Source: Phoronis australis (lineage: Eukaryota > Phoronida > Phoronidae). Taken from it: a stretch of 64,000 bases of DNA. The notes under the pieces are model-generated. The model worked only from the letters and a program-made list of their open reading frames with translations. It made no database searches and was not told where the DNA came from. The translations under genes and the position numbers were made by a program. Of this stretch, positions 1-12,400 are shown in pieces. The stretch spans positions 403,737 through 467,736 of the forward strand of contig NMRA01000145.1 in assembly GCA_002633005.1 (NCBI GenBank), in the 5' to 3' direction. Each line of letters starts with the position of its first letter. Within the stretch, counting starts at the first letter, position 1.

Positions 1-1229
1 ATCTACATTTTTCCTCGTTCCCGGTCACTCAGTATGATGCAAAATGGCTACTTCACGTATCATTTGATGAGTTTGTGTCTGAGTGGTTAAATTGTTTTCA
101 ACTGTTGTGCAAGTATTGCTGCCACTCTCTGGGTCAGCTAGTACTGTACACGTCAAAATTAATTACTGAACAAACTGACCCGGAATTACTCATCATGACT
201 GGCTGTCAAAATGGTGTTGTGTTCGGAGTACTTGTAATTTACATAGTGTAATCTTTAAATAAAACAACAAAAATTGCCTCATGGACAGCTTTAAATAAAG
301 TTTGAAGGTATAGGTATGAAAAGACGTCAAGTGTCTGTATCAATTAGCTTTTAACTACCAGAATGTCACAATGCAGTTATTTGAACTGTTAATGGAGATA
401 CAGAACGTTGTTTATTCAACAAAAATTATGAAAACGAGCAGAACTGGGTTTAGATAACGCAACGCTTAACATACTCCAGGTTTTTAGATTTACAATACCA
501 GAAACTGCAAGGTTTTGACAATTATTAAGGTTACGTCATTCCTAACTAAAAATCGTTTACAGAGAGAATTTGATTATTTACATGTATAACAACCTGCCAT
601 TCAGTGAGTCACATGACCGTGTCATTAAAATAATTTACCTGCAAAAATGTACATTCACGTCAAAACTATGGTATCAATAATGTGTTATCAAAATGCCTCG
701 ATATAAATTTCAAGATGATGTTTCAAAAATGTTGTATAGGTTTTTAGATTATCTCATTTTAGTTTCAAGCAAACCTTTCATAAAAATTATAAAAAAATTC
801 ATAATTATGAAAATCCAAATTTTTATAGCTCCTCATGCCAAAGTGGAACGATTCAAAAAACGACTCCTTTTCAATTCTTAGACGGAGTTAACTACGTAGA
901 AAGTAGTATCATTTGAATCCAAACACTTGTCTACGACAATGTTCTGAAGTTAACAAAGTTTGAACATTTTGTAAGGCTCTTGTAAAACCTTGAGAAATAA
1001 AATCAAAATATGAAAATAGTTTCTTGCGTACATTTTCCTTTATAAAGATGTCACTAGATACATCTAATTTTTCAATAAACTGTACTAATGGAGGTTAACA
1101 CCCATTATGGGCTTGCTGTTCACCATTAATCTACACTACCGAGTGCATTGTCTTCGTGAACACCCATTTCATCAAAATGGGAGACTTAAACAGCAACTTA
1201 GCGACTGGTCACGTGGGACCGGATAGCTG
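1..1229 (+). repeat. Long direct repeat, copy 1 (truncated by the assembly gap)
   Basis: This stretch matches 3417-4622 almost end to end, at roughly 95% identity by eye with small indels. It begins at the window edge and stops exactly where the N run begins. No exon is visible in it. Copy 2 lies directly downstream of the STT3A stop codon and carries two AATAAA signals, and this copy carries the equivalent pair. It is therefore probably the 3' UTR and flank of another STT3A end (an allele or a duplicate) located left of the window. Confidence 0.85.
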
Positions 1230-1631
1230 NNNNNNNNNNNNNNNNNNNNNNNNNNNNNNNNNNNNNNNNNNNNNNNNNNNNNNNNNNNNNNNNNNNNNNN
1301 NNNNNNNNNNNNNNNNNNNNNNNNNNNNNNNNNNNNNNNNNNNNNNNNNNNNNNNNNNNNNNNNNNNNNNNNNNNNNNNNNNNNNNNNNNNNNNNNNNNN
1401 NNNNNNNNNNNNNNNNNNNNNNNNNNNNNNNNNNNNNNNNNNNNNNNNNNNNNNNNNNNNNNNNNNNNNNNNNNNNNNNNNNNNNNNNNNNNNNNNNNNN
1501 NNNNNNNNNNNNNNNNNNNNNNNNNNNNNNNNNNNNNNNNNNNNNNNNNNNNNNNNNNNNNNNNNNNNNNNNNNNNNNNNNNNNNNNNNNNNNNNNNNNN
1601 NNNNNNNNNNNNNNNNNNNNNNNNNNNNNNN
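1230..1631. other. Assembly gap (402 N)
   Basis: An unbroken run of N. Long open frames crossing it are meaningless. The gap separates repeat copy 1 from the intron that precedes the STT3A exons. Confidence 1.
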
Positions 1632-2075
1632 TGCGGCACACAAGTACCCGAGTTTCAACAAAATTTCATGTAAAAGGGTCAGTTTTAGGCCTGGGCACAT
1701 TCAAAGTTTAGGGTTTGATTTTTACCTTAAGACACATTTTTATGAAATTTCACTGTATTGTGATGCGAAAGTGGGGGCATTTTTTTAGTGTCACTTTATT
1801 GAGGTGTCACATCGATGAACTACCAAAACCGTTTTTTACATGGTGCAATAGTACGCAGGAACTCATGCTTCAGCCTGTGAAATCCTGAAGGGCATAGCGA
1901 GAAATAACATCACCTGGGTATAGGAGATGGATTGTTTATGTGCTGCATCTTTATTTTTATGAGACGGACTTCTGGATACTGATATGCAGTCCTGTAAGGG
2001 ATAAAATATGACCATAATTATGATTTTGTGTCAAAAATGCGGTAAATTGAGTTCCATATATTCCGTCTTTTCTAG
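1632..2075. other. Partial intron upstream of STT3A exon
   Basis: Non-coding sequence between the gap and the acceptor (TCTAG ending at 2075) of the penultimate STT3A exon. I see no repeat or gene here. Confidence 0.6.
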
Positions 2076-3042
2076 ACATCAACAAATTCTTATGGATGGT
2101 CCGTATCGGCGGTAGCACAGATCGCGGGGCACACATCAAAGAGACAGACTACTACACCCCACAGGGCGAGTTCCGAGTGGACAAAGAGGGCTCACCGACC
2201 CTGCTCAACTGTCTCATGTACAAGATGTGTTATTACAGATTTGGACAAGTCTACACAGAGGGAAGTAAGTAGACTGGAGTTTGATTCGAAGTTGTAAACT
2301 CTTCTGTTTCAATAGCATACATGTCGTTAGTTATGGCGTTAGTGCTGTCAGTTGTGTTCACATGTCCTGTCACTGTCACTTTGATGTGTCATAAATTTGC
2401 TTGTCTTGTCATCTTGACAATAACTTAGTACGCAGGTCAGAAATTTGGTCCGAGACTCCACGTAACTAATTTTTGTAAAATAATTATATTCCACTTTTAA
2501 CAAAACTAGAAAGTCTTTGAGAATTTACTCATAAGTGGTAGTTACTGAGACAATTTGCCTATAAAATTATTTTAGACAGTGATATGCTATTACTAATGGC
2601 TAAACCTCGTTTCAATTGTGAAGTGGGTGCTTAGGACCAAGTTTCTGACTTTTTGTATCTCTCATTTTGTCTGGTAGATAGCAATGTTAAGTTTCTCAAG
2701 AAACTCCCACCGTTTGCTGTAATTTACAAATGATTTTTATGTACCAATTTCCAACCACACAAAAAACTGGTTGCTGAGGACGATTTCCGTTATGAACGTT
2801 CAACCTCAAGTGGTTAAACTGATTTTAGTTTCAGCACTAGCAAGTTTCTTTTTGATTGAGAGATTTCACGTTTTGTGCTCGTACTGCTAATTTCAGGTAA
2901 ACCCACTGGATACGACCGTGTTAGGAACGTAGAGATTGGAAACAAAAATTTTGAGCTCGACGTCCTAGAAGAGGCTTACACGACAGAACACTGGCTTGTC
3001 AGAATTTACAAAGTAAAAGATCTCGAAAACAGAGGAAGTTAG
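2076..3042 (+). CDS. STT3A: Oligosaccharyltransferase catalytic subunit STT3A, last two exons (partial)
   Basis: STT3A is the catalytic subunit of the co-translational oligosaccharyltransferase of the ER membrane, which transfers the glycan from dolichol to Asn-X-Ser/Thr. Two exons are visible: 2076-2264 (acceptor TCTAG, donor GTAAGT) and 2897-3042 (acceptor TTTCAG, stop TAG at 3040-3042). Phases agree: the first exon ends with one base of a codon and the second begins with two. The translation (about 111 residues) is the C-terminal luminal domain, with segments such as [39 protein letters not shown] and [16 protein letters not shown]. Termination right after KDLENRG is the STT3A form; STT3B has a longer basic tail. 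The membrane domain and the WWDYG catalytic region lie upstream, outside the window or lost in the gap. AATAAA signals at 3674 and 3710 could end the transcript. Confidence 0.93.
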
Positions 3043-3416
3043 AGACATTTTACATTTCAAGTGGCATTTTTTCATTGCTGTAATTATTGTTTTGTATGCA
3101 AAGCAAATCTTCACCGATTGCTATTAGTATGGTGTACGAGTCCCAGAAAACGAAACCTGTTGTTCAATTGTCGAATTGAAAATATTCTTTTCAGTGGGAC
3201 CATTATGTGTATACAGAACTTGAACTTGTCTGATGATATAAATCCTTAATATATAATAGTTTGGTTGCGTTTTATTACAATTCATTTTGACGCCCATGAC
3301 ATCCAAGTTAAACCTTGAACTGCAACACACATGCAATCAGTTGCAAATGTAATGAAATTTTAGGTTTATTGACTTAACATTTGTCAACAGGAATCCTTAT
3401 ACGATGTTCTATTTAA

Positions 3417-4622
3417 ATGTACATTTTTCCTCGTTCCCGGTCACTCAGTATGATGCAAAATGGCTACTTCACGTATCATTTGATGAGTTTGTGTCTGAGT
3501 GGTTAAATTGTTTTCATCTGTTGTGCAAGTATTGCTGCCACTCTCTGGGTCAGCCAGTACTGTACACGTCAAAATTAATTACTGAACAAACTGACCCGGA
3601 ATTACCGGTCATGACTGGCTGTCAAAATGGTGTTGTGTTCGGAGTACTTGTAATTTACATAGTGTAATCTTTAAATAAAGCTACAAAAGTTGTCTCATGG
3701 ACAGCTTTAAATAAAGTTTGAAGGTATAGGTAGGAAAAGACATCAAGTGTCTGTATCAATTAACTTTTAACTACAAGAATGTCACAATGCAGTTATTTAA
3801 ACTGTTAATGGAGATACAGAATGTTGTTTATTCAACGAAAATTATGAAAACGAGCAGAACTGGGTTTAGATAACGCAACGCTTAACATACTCCATCTTTT
3901 TAGCTTTACATTACCAGAATCTGCAAGGTTTTGACAATTATTAAGGTTATGTCATTCCTAACTAAAAATCGTTTAGAATTTGATTATACCAACCTGCCAT
4001 TCAGTGAGTCACATGACCGTGTCATTAAAATAATTTACCTCCAAAAATGTACATTCACATCAAAACTGGTATTTGTAATCAAAATGCCTCGATATAAATT
4101 TCAAGATGATGTTTCAAAAATGTTGTATAGCTTTTTAGATTATCCTATTTTAGTTTCAAGCAACCCTTTCATAAAAATTATAAAAAACGTTCATAATTAT
4201 GAAAATCCAAATTTTTATAGCTCCTCATGCTTAAGTGGAACGATTAAAAAAACGACTCCTTTTCAATTCTTAGACGGATTTAACTGCGTAGAAAGTAGTA
4301 TCATTTGAATCCAAACGTTTGTCTACGACAATGTTCTGAAGGTAACAAAGTTTGATCATTTTGTAAGGCTCTTGTATAACCTTGAGAAGTAAAATCAAAA
4401 TATGAGAATAGTTTCTTGCGTATATTTTCCTTTATAAAGATGTCACTAGATACATCTAATTTTTCAATAAACCGTACTAATGGAGGTTAACACCCATTCT
4501 GGGCTTGCTGTTCACCATTAATTTACACTACCGAGTGCATTGTCTTGGTGAACACCCATTTCATCAAAATAGCGAGACTTAAATAGCAACTTAGCGACTG
4601 GTCACGTGGGACCGGATACCTG
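3417..4622 (+). repeat. Long direct repeat, copy 2 (3' flank/UTR of STT3A)
   Basis: Near-identical to 1-1229, about 375 bp after the STT3A stop. Two AATAAA motifs near its start (3674-3679 and 3710-3715) suggest that its beginning is STT3A 3' UTR. The match ends at 4622, opposite the N gap of copy 1, so the true repeat could be longer. The rest is AT-rich with no convincing gene. Confidence 0.8.
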
Positions 4623-6313
4623 TGGCCTCTTGGAGGACGATGAGGCATTCTACAACTTGTTTAAACACATTCCGTGTCATCACATTCACTGTAAAAGGGT
4701 CTTTTCACGAAGTCAAAACTGTTCCCCGATGCCACCCACTGCGAATATAAAGAAACTTATGGTACAGCTAGGTGGTGATACAAGTCACCGGTCCCACGTG
4801 ATCAACCCCCATTGCTTCCTGAAAGTCTCCGATTTTAGCTCCAAATAAAACGCAACCTACATACTTATGAGTAACTATCAGTTTTGGTAGAGCCATGTCT
4901 TAGGTTCTTACAATCTGTGACTACGAATATGACATTAACATTTAGTATTCTCCACTTCAAACAATTAAATTCTCTCTTTCCATGTTTTGAAGGCTGATAA
5001 CTGCCAACAATGGAAATTTTACCAAAAGTCGTTGATGATATTTATGCAGAACAAACCATGCTAACACTAGATAAAAATTTTCTAAATTTTTATTTCTGCA
5101 GAGAAATTTTTACAAAATTGAATTGTGTGCTAAATAACAGAATTCCCTTAAAAGTTCCTGGATATTAACCCAATTGACCGTTCAGGTACACACATACCCC
5201 AGACTTCTCAAAAAATTGTTTTTAAACACCCATGCTCAATTTAACATCCCCCTGATTTTTAGTACAGCAATTTTCCCTGGTTGTGAGGTAACACGGATCA
5301 CATTTTTTGGCCAAAATATGAGTAAGAAAGTTAAAATCAGCGAATATGTAGACAACGTATTAATTGACATTTCAGTTAAGAGACAATAAACCGAAAACGT
5401 TAATACAGTGTCGTTGTTTACATATACCTAGATTATAAACTTCGTACTAACATGTACCAGTACGGTACATTCACGGCAACAGCGCAATTCATTCTGGACT
5501 TTGCTCACCGACCAGCATGGTACATTCAAGCTATCAGTGAAAGTCATTCTGGATTGTATTCACAGACTTGTACGGTACATTCAAGGCAACGGCGCAATTC
5601 ATTCTGGACTGTGCTCACCGACCAGTGTGGTACATTCAAGCTATCAGTGAAAGTCATTCTGGACTGTATTCACGGAACAGTACAGTACATTCAAGCCAAC
5701 CGAGCAATTCATTCTGAACTGTATTCACTGTATCAAGTGCTATATCGACAGCCAAGTTCAAACCAGGACAAAATAATGTCTTTCAAATGTGACCACAGTA
5801 TAACCAAACAAGAAAATGTTAACCTGCCTTATTTCATGATTTTTGTGACCATCCTCCATTAAAGTAACTATAAACCAGTCTTCCATCACAAAAAATTAAT
5901 CTCGTGAAATTTGGTCTTAAATTATTCCTGAGTGAAATTGGAAGGGATATCAGGGCTATGTCGGAAAGAGCTAGCAGTTTGTTATCGCTCGAGATCAGTC
6001 CCTACAGGTTGTCTTGTCACGGTGTGACATTTTATGCACTTATTAAGGCAGTAAGGAATAACGAGCTGTTGGATGTTTGCAAGCCCAGAAATTATTTATC
6101 ATCTGAATAAGGAATAAGTTGATATGAATTTTGAAGTGGTACATGTGAGTGGTTGGAATCAAACGTTTAATTCGTGGATAGAATGTGGGTTCAGTTGATA
6201 GCTGCTTTTAATCACAACATTCAACACTTGCCGTTATGTGAAATGGCACATCCCAAGCAGTCTCGCAACTTAAACAATGCTCAATATAACTTTCAACATT
6301 CAAACATTAATAG
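4623..6313. other. Spacer between STT3A and the mTERF gene
   Basis: Contains the 110-bp minisatellite at 5461-5735, described separately. The remaining sequence has only short, low-information open frames and no recognisable gene. Confidence 0.5.
5461..5735 (+). repeat. Minisatellite with 110-bp period
   Basis: Units start at 5461, 5571 and 5681, marked by TAC(G/A)GTACATTCA. Each is made of two ~55-bp half-units that share GGTACATTCAAG and CATTCTGGA(C/T)T. About 2.5 copies. A 136-codon open frame over it (5452-5862) is probably a by-product of the repeat. Confidence 0.85.
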
Positions 6314-7486
6314 TTAAATAAAAAGTTCTTTATACTTTTTCTCAGGTAAAAGCATTTGTCGTAAGAGAGTTATCTCACTGCTGGTAGAGAGACTATCATC
6401 TGTCAATTCATGGTATCGTCTTTTTAGTTTCTCCAAGCTGTGAGTGAACACGTCTCTTTGACAGATAGCTGTGGAAGAAAATCTACAATCGTCCAGCAGG
6501 AAGTCCAACAAATTTTTTAATCTGTGAACATGAATCCTTTTCAAACCAGAATGCTTTCTGAACATGCTGTCAACTTCACTTTCGGGCAAATTTAAGCGAA
6601 GTTTCAGATATTCTTTGGCACTCTTCCGCAGCGCTTCTTCTGACGAATATTTCAGGGCTCTCGATTTGATGTCTGGTGCAACCGAGAGTGCAAGTTTGAT
6701 GAGATTTTTTGATTCAGAAATGTTCAACTCTTTGGCCAGCTCCATTCTCTCAACCACCCAAGTTAAAGAATGCTTCAAAAGATTTGGTTTCTTAAGGATA
6801 CTGTCAAGAGGAATTCCATTTCCAGAAAGCACTTGAATGACATTGTGAAGGTCACTCACATGTCGAGTCAACAGGTGCTTGTGACCTTGGTGACCTAATG
6901 TCATAAGAGTCTCAACAGTGCATCCAAGCATGGCTGCTACACATGTGTTTCTGTCTGGGTAGTTCTTCAACAAAACAACATCATTCTCCAGAGTCTTTAT
7001 AAAGTTTTGAAGGTGATGATGATCCATTTTTAGAACATTCGTGGTGACCAGCTTGTGTTGAAAAAATGGTTTGAATTGGTCCAATCTTTCTCTTATTTTG
7101 AACTGGCTAAAGTAAAGCCATATAGCATTACTCAGCAAATCTTCTCTTGTGAATCCGTAACTATAAAGTAGCTGAACTTTCTCATCCAAAATTCTAAGGT
7201 TACGACTTGTGAGGATAGTGTTATCACGTTTTATGAATTCTTTCATGTCATCTTCGGAACATCGAAAAATCTGCACTAGCTCATCAAAACACGGTCTGTG
7301 TTCATCAACTAGATCGTCAATTATTTTTGAACATTCATCATAAGGTATTCTCCTTGATAGTGTTGCCATGCCTCTAGTTGTCAAACCTAATTTTACCAGG
7401 GACAACTGTTGAACACGTTTCGCCACAAACCACATCATTCGGTTGGGGCTACGGCTCAGAGTAAAACGAAATAGCTGAATCAACAT
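6314..7486 (-). CDS. mTERF-family mitochondrial transcription/translation factor
   Basis: mTERF proteins are solenoids of helical repeats that bind mitochondrial nucleic acid and affect transcription termination, replication or ribosome assembly. The coding part is one exon of 390 codons. I place the start at 7486: a good acceptor (TTTTGCAG, junction at 7493/7494) lies 7 bp upstream, so the open frame further upstream (to 7585) is probably intron. The first ~48 residues hold many Arg/Lys and no Asp/Glu, as expected for a mitochondrial presequence. Several mTERF-type repeats follow, each a Leu-rich helix pair with a Pro or charged turn, for example LRILDEKVQLLYSYGFTRED, then ILKKPNLLKHSLTWVVERM, and RLKNLLDFLLDD near the end. 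Which paralogue (MTERF1-4) it is I cannot decide; its length suits MTERF1/2. The antisense frame at 6564-6836 is a shadow. Confidence 0.85.
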   Translation of the reverse strand: MLIQLFRFTLSRSPNRMMWFVAKRVQQLSLVKLGLTTRGMATLSRRIPYDECSKIIDDLVDEHRPCFDELVQIFRCSEDDMKEFIKRDNTILTSRNLRILDEKVQLLYSYGFTREDLLSNAIWLYFSQFKIRERLDQFKPFFQHKLVTTNVLKMDHHHLQNFIKTLENDVVLLKNYPDRNTCVAAMLGCTVETLMTLGHQGHKHLLTRHVSDLHNVIQVLSGNGIPLDSILKKPNLLKHSLTWVVERMELAKELNISESKNLIKLALSVAPDIKSRALKYSSEEALRKSAKEYLKLRLNLPESEVDSMFRKHSGLKRIHVHRLKNLLDFLLDDCRFSSTAICQRDVFTHSLEKLKRRYHELTDDSLSTSSEITLLRQMLLPEKKYKELFI

Positions 7487-8267
7487 CTCACCTGCAAAAT
7501 AAGAAAATGTTAAACAACTTTTAAATACTGAGTGCACAAGCACATAAAGCGAGTCGTCAGTCTCAAAACAAAGTGCCCGTGACATGCGCTTACATGACCA
7601 TTTGCTTGTTGGTTTGATAAAGTGATATTTTACATAAGCTGGTCATAGTGACAACTTCAGTTCGCCGAAGCAAAATTTGCACCAAAATAAGAAAAGTACT
7701 GTCAAAATAACCACTACCAATTCAGTCTTGGCCAAACAGTTTGGACGACAGGCTCACACACTGGAGATACCATGCTCAAGTCTCCGTATTGGTGGTTTTT
7801 TCAGTTGGTGCGAGGGTGTTACTGTCGACACTGTAGTACTACTAATAGTACTAGTCTAAGTAATAGTCTAGTAACTCTACTAGTCTCTAGTAGTAGGAAA
7901 AAACAAAAGCCAGTGTCTTCCTGATGTAATGGACTTAGCGTTAAAACAAACGCTACATACTAATTATGATAGGCAATTCTCAGATACACATACAGTCCCT
8001 GATTTAGAAAACCATGCAAGCACTGAATAACGGGCTAGTTATTCAGGATCCTATTCTTATACCCAACATAGAAGTGGTCAACAAATGTGAAGACTGGGCG
8101 CTGCCATACTGTCAACACTAGCGTCACCTTTTGTAAAACATAGTGTGCCACCTGTTGGCAACCAGTGTGGTTTATGTATGAGCTACGGTCTCTGGTATGA
8201 GCCTATGTTGTACGTGAACTTGGAATCCTGGAACACAAATGCAGCAAGCGGGCAGCAACCGGATTCT
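7487..8267. other. Upstream region of the mTERF gene
   Basis: Probably holds the 5' UTR intron and promoter of the mTERF gene. At about 7830-7897 there is a low-complexity tract of repeated CTAGTA/TAGTAC motifs. No gene seen. Confidence 0.4.
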
Positions 8268-8839
8268 TTGCGGCAAACAAGCCGCAACGTATTCAAGAGT
8301 TTGCTACTAGACACAAATCAGTGCACATTGCTGCAATTATCCCGGATTCTTAATCATGTTTTAAGACATAAGTTCGATGTATTTGACTGTACAAGCATGG
8401 CAGTACAGATTGGAGTAAAAGTCGTCTCTGAATATTTTTAAAATTAGCGTCTGAGGAACGTATGATGTTTCCAGGCCCTGGCCTAGAAATCCGTAGCCTA
8501 ACACCAACGAGCCCTGCCGCCTCTTTGGAAGTCCAGCCATCCATCCATTATTTTCGCGCAATCGCTCGTCAAGCTGGAAAGGTCACCCGGTACGTTTGAC
8601 GTCATAAGCAGTGATCCAATGAGTGATCGGGGGGAATCCTCCATTGTTCATATCACTTAGGCGTCAGTATTGAGGTCGTACCTGAATGCTTTTATCAATG
8701 GTTCTGTCGTGCGTGTGTGGTGGTTGCAGCAACACACGATATAATCCAGCAGTGGCCCTTTTTTCGTTTCCCAAAGACGCCGCTACTGCCAGGAAATGGT
8801 ACAAGTTCGTGTGCGAGACCCGCGTTTGGAATACTAGTT
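8268..8839 (+). repeat. Tandem duplicate A, ends in a truncated THAP exon
   Basis: Matches 8841-9416 with few differences (for example, the second copy has three extra bases in CCTCTGACTTTGG). The copies abut with a single N at 8840 between them. In this copy the THAP reading frame (from 8698) breaks off after the residues RVWNTS, at the N. A single N joining near-identical copies is typical of two alleles placed in tandem by the assembler. Confidence 0.88.
8698..8839 (+). pseudogene. Truncated copy of the THAP-domain exon
   Basis: Encodes the first ~47 residues of the same THAP domain as the intact exon at 9275, including the first Cys pair (C-x4-C) and the ARKWYKFV segment. The frame then meets the N at 8840 and duplicated non-coding DNA. 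The second zinc-ligand pair (C-x2-H) is missing. It is either an assembly artefact (most likely) or a true partial duplication. Confidence 0.75.
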
Positions 8840-8840
8840 N

Positions 8841-9416
8841 TTGCGGCAAACAAGCCGCAACGTATTCAAGAGTTTGCTACTAGACACAAATCAGTGCACA
8901 TTGCTGCAATTATCCCGGATTCTTAATCATGTTTTAAGACATAAGTTCGATGTATTTGACTGTACAAGCATGGCAGTACAGATTGGAGTAAAAGTCGTCT
9001 CTGAATATTTTTAAAATTAGCGTCTGAGGAACGTATGATGTTTCCAGGCCCTGGCCTAGAAATCCGTAGCCTAACACCAACGAGCCCTGCCGCCTCTGAC
9101 TTTGGAAGTCCAGCCATTCATCCATTATTTTCGCGCAATCGCTCGTCAAGCTGGAAAGGTCACCCGGTACGTTTAACGTCATAAGCAGTGATCCAGTGAG
9201 TGATCGGGGGGAATCCTCCATTGTTCAGATCGTTTAGGCGTCAGTATTGAGGCCGTACCTGAATGCTTTTATCAATGGTTCTGTCGTGCGTGTGTGGTGG
9301 TTGCAGCAACACACGATATAACCCAGCAGTGGCCCTTTTTTCGTTTCCCAAAGACGCCGCTACTGCCAGGAAATGGTACAAGTTCGTGTGCGAGACCCGC
9401 GTTTGGAATACTAGTT
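8841..9416 (+). repeat. Tandem duplicate B, contains the intact start of the THAP exon
   Basis: Second copy of 8268-8839. Its last part is continuous with the rest of the THAP exon, so it is the copy in which the gene is whole. Confidence 0.88.
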
Positions 9417-12400
9417 TTGAAAAAGCCTTCAATTCTCGAGCAGTTATCTGCTCGGACCACTTCGAAGACGAGTGCTTTGACAGGTCAGCCTTGTACAAGT
9501 TTGAGATGCAAGTGTCGAGAATGTAAGTAATATAACCTGGCCTGACAAAGATTCATATAGGCCCTACACCGGTTCGAGCACCATATTGAATATTTAATTA
9601 GGTAGAGTAAACAAACCATATTCACCAACGTTTCCCAATTTTATGTTAGCAGTAAGCAGGTGAGTGGTTGAAATAGTAGTTAAGACATGTTGAAACCATT
9701 AGATTGTTAAAAGGTGTCCAGATTTATGGCACGCATTCGTTAAAACTACAATTAACATGAATTGGAAATTCTTTTTCTGTCTGAAACATGGCATTTAACA
9801 CGCTTAACCCATGTTTTAGTCCCAGGCCATCTGAAATTAAAAAACAAAATTTTGAGGACCCATATTTCATGCATGGCTGATCAATTTACTTCTCCTACCA
9901 TTAATACCTGTTGATTCAGATTGGAAAGGAAACATTAGAACATTGATCATTATTTCATTTTTAATTCAATCATGAAATGTTTATTATTAATATTTCATTT
10001 TTCAAGTTTATATTTAGCATTGAATTTTCAAATTTTATGCAATGTTTCAGGTTTTAATGTATTCAATATTTATTTGTTAAAGTCACTGACCTTGATTTTA
10101 GCGAGTGTCCAATAATTGACAGTTCGCAATAAAACCATGGAAAACATTGCTCCCCACTTCACAATTGCTGATAAAGGTTTAGTTATACTAGTACATAGTT
10201 ATGAGCTCATCACTGTCCAGAAATATATAGTAGAAATTCTCTCATTAACTAGGAATTATACATTTATTCTCAGAGGCTGCCCTTTTTCTCACGTGAGATT
10301 TAATTATTTTTAGAAATAATCAGTGCACGTGGAGCGCACTTTTGAACAAAGATCAGTCTTAGTCTTTAAGTCACTTTCCATGAAACAGATCTCAGGTCAA
10401 AGCTAATCAGTTTGAAAAGTCAGTTGCATCCAGTAAATCCCAAAAATGTATTTTTCGACTGTAAGAACGATTGATAGTGTCTCAGTAACAAATCACCAAA
10501 GGTTAACCATGTCTTCATCAAAACTCCACCCATTTTTTGTGTAGTTGAAAACCCCCACACTTTTAATAGGTGGACACTATGCTAACAATGTAAAAATAAT
10601 TTAAAGTTTTGTTTCAGAAGGCTTAGACTTGTACGGAATGCCGTACCCACCATCACAAAAAGTTACGCTCAGCGGTTAAATGAGGAAAGGGGAGTACTGG
10701 TGAAGAATGCAACTCGGGGAAAACCAGTAAAAAAGGTTGCGCAAGCCAGAGTGAGTATTTCATGTAGTCCGACTCCAGTATTATAAGTAAAGAAACATCT
10801 ATGTTTACATGAACTGGTGCTTATTATTGACTCTTCTTGTATTGATTTTGAAACTGAGGGCCTCTATAAACTTTGCAATGACATTCCCGTAGTACCTAAA
10901 TTAAACGCTATACGCTATTTTTTGATTGTTTGTGGTCTATTGTTAATGTGATGGCTTGTCTCCAGGTCTCTGTTGGCCTGAAAATCTCTGGGCCCAGAAA
11001 TGCCCTGCTGCTACTGTTATTTTCTTGATGAGTAAATACTCTCAACTTGCTTGAAATAAGGTAACTTGTGCATAATATATTATAAGCAGTCCCGTCAGTT
11101 TCGGTGTACTTTTATTTGCCAGAGTATTTGTGTTATGCAGCCTTGCAACTAGCCATTTTTGTTTAATGAATATAAAATGAAACATATTTAGCTGTGGTCA
11201 ATCAGTGCTGTGACAAAAAAATTCCATTGGCATTATTATATTTCCTATATGGTTACTCTTTACTTATTTGGCACACAATATGGCTGTCTAGTGAAATTAT
11301 ATTTTGTCAAATTTCTTCACAAAAGTAAAGACTAAGAAAAAACAGTCTATTACTTGCATGTTTTGTTCTGCATAGATGTCTCATGTTAAAATAACTTTTA
11401 GTAAAGTTTCCATTATTAGCAGTAAAGTAATCAGCCTTGAAAAAATGAACATTTTGGCAATTATTTTTGAGCAAAATAAGTGGTGATTTAACATAAGTGA
11501 TTTGTTGTTTTCAGTTGAAGGCTTCTTGTAAGCGACCTGCTGCTGAGGCAGAAGTATCGCGCACCCCTGTAACTTCAGCTAGTCCACCACTCTCGGGAAG
11601 TCACAGCTCGTCCCCTTCGTCATTTTCATCACCAAGCCCTCTCAGGATATCTCCTCAACTGCAGTCATCACCACTTGACCTCCGCAAAAGGGGGACCGAC
11701 GAATCTCCAAGGTTGACAAAGGTCAAGGAAGCATTGCCATTTGATCCCTCAGCTCCTAGACATACTTGTCACATGGAGACACAGACAGAGATTACTAGTA
11801 AGTTTTTGATTTGATTTGAGAGCGTTAAGTGGAATTTGCCCACTCACAAGCATATGAGTAGTGGTATCTTTTGAGCAGTAATTGCGGTAGTGCTGACTGC
11901 AAAACCTTTGCTCAAATACTAAAAAATGTAAATTGAGTGGATGAAATGCTCTCTGACTGGGCAATTAACACGGTGGGATCCTAAATATTCTGCAGTTTGA
12001 GACAGTCTCTAAAATTTGGGACACCGACTGTTGTCAAGCCAAAAAGGAGTTTTCTTGATTCTGAAGTTTGGGTCATGCGCTATCTAATTGCCATTTTATG
12101 ATACTAATAAATCCTTTGAAGCATACCGTATGTGGTGCAGTCGGGGGCACATTTCAACCCTTGGTGTTGCTCTTTTTAAATTGTGTGGTTTGGCGAAGAG
12201 ACTTGTTACCTTCATTGCTGTCACATTTAGTATACCTTAGGCGTGCCTATATTCAAAATACAGTTATATATCAAAACTTTGGCCAACAACTAAATGCAAT
12301 AAACAGTTGTATGTGTATGACATGCACAAGTCGGATTTTTTGTTCAACTCCAACAATTGTTCTAATTTGCGCGCTCAGATTTTGCCATAATAGGATGCAG

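Noticed and set aside
1156-1788. Open frames on both strands across 1172-1788
   Set aside because: They consist mostly of N; no evidence of coding.
5452-5862. 136-codon frame
   Set aside because: Runs over a minisatellite whose 110-bp period is not a multiple of 3; composition not protein-like and no splice or start support.
6564-6836. Plus-strand frame in the mTERF gene
   Set aside because: Antisense shadow of the mTERF coding exon.
7487-7585. N-terminal extension of the mTERF frame by 33 codons
   Set aside because: A strong TTTTGCAG acceptor and a better start with a basic, acid-free leader lie downstream, so the extension is likely intron.
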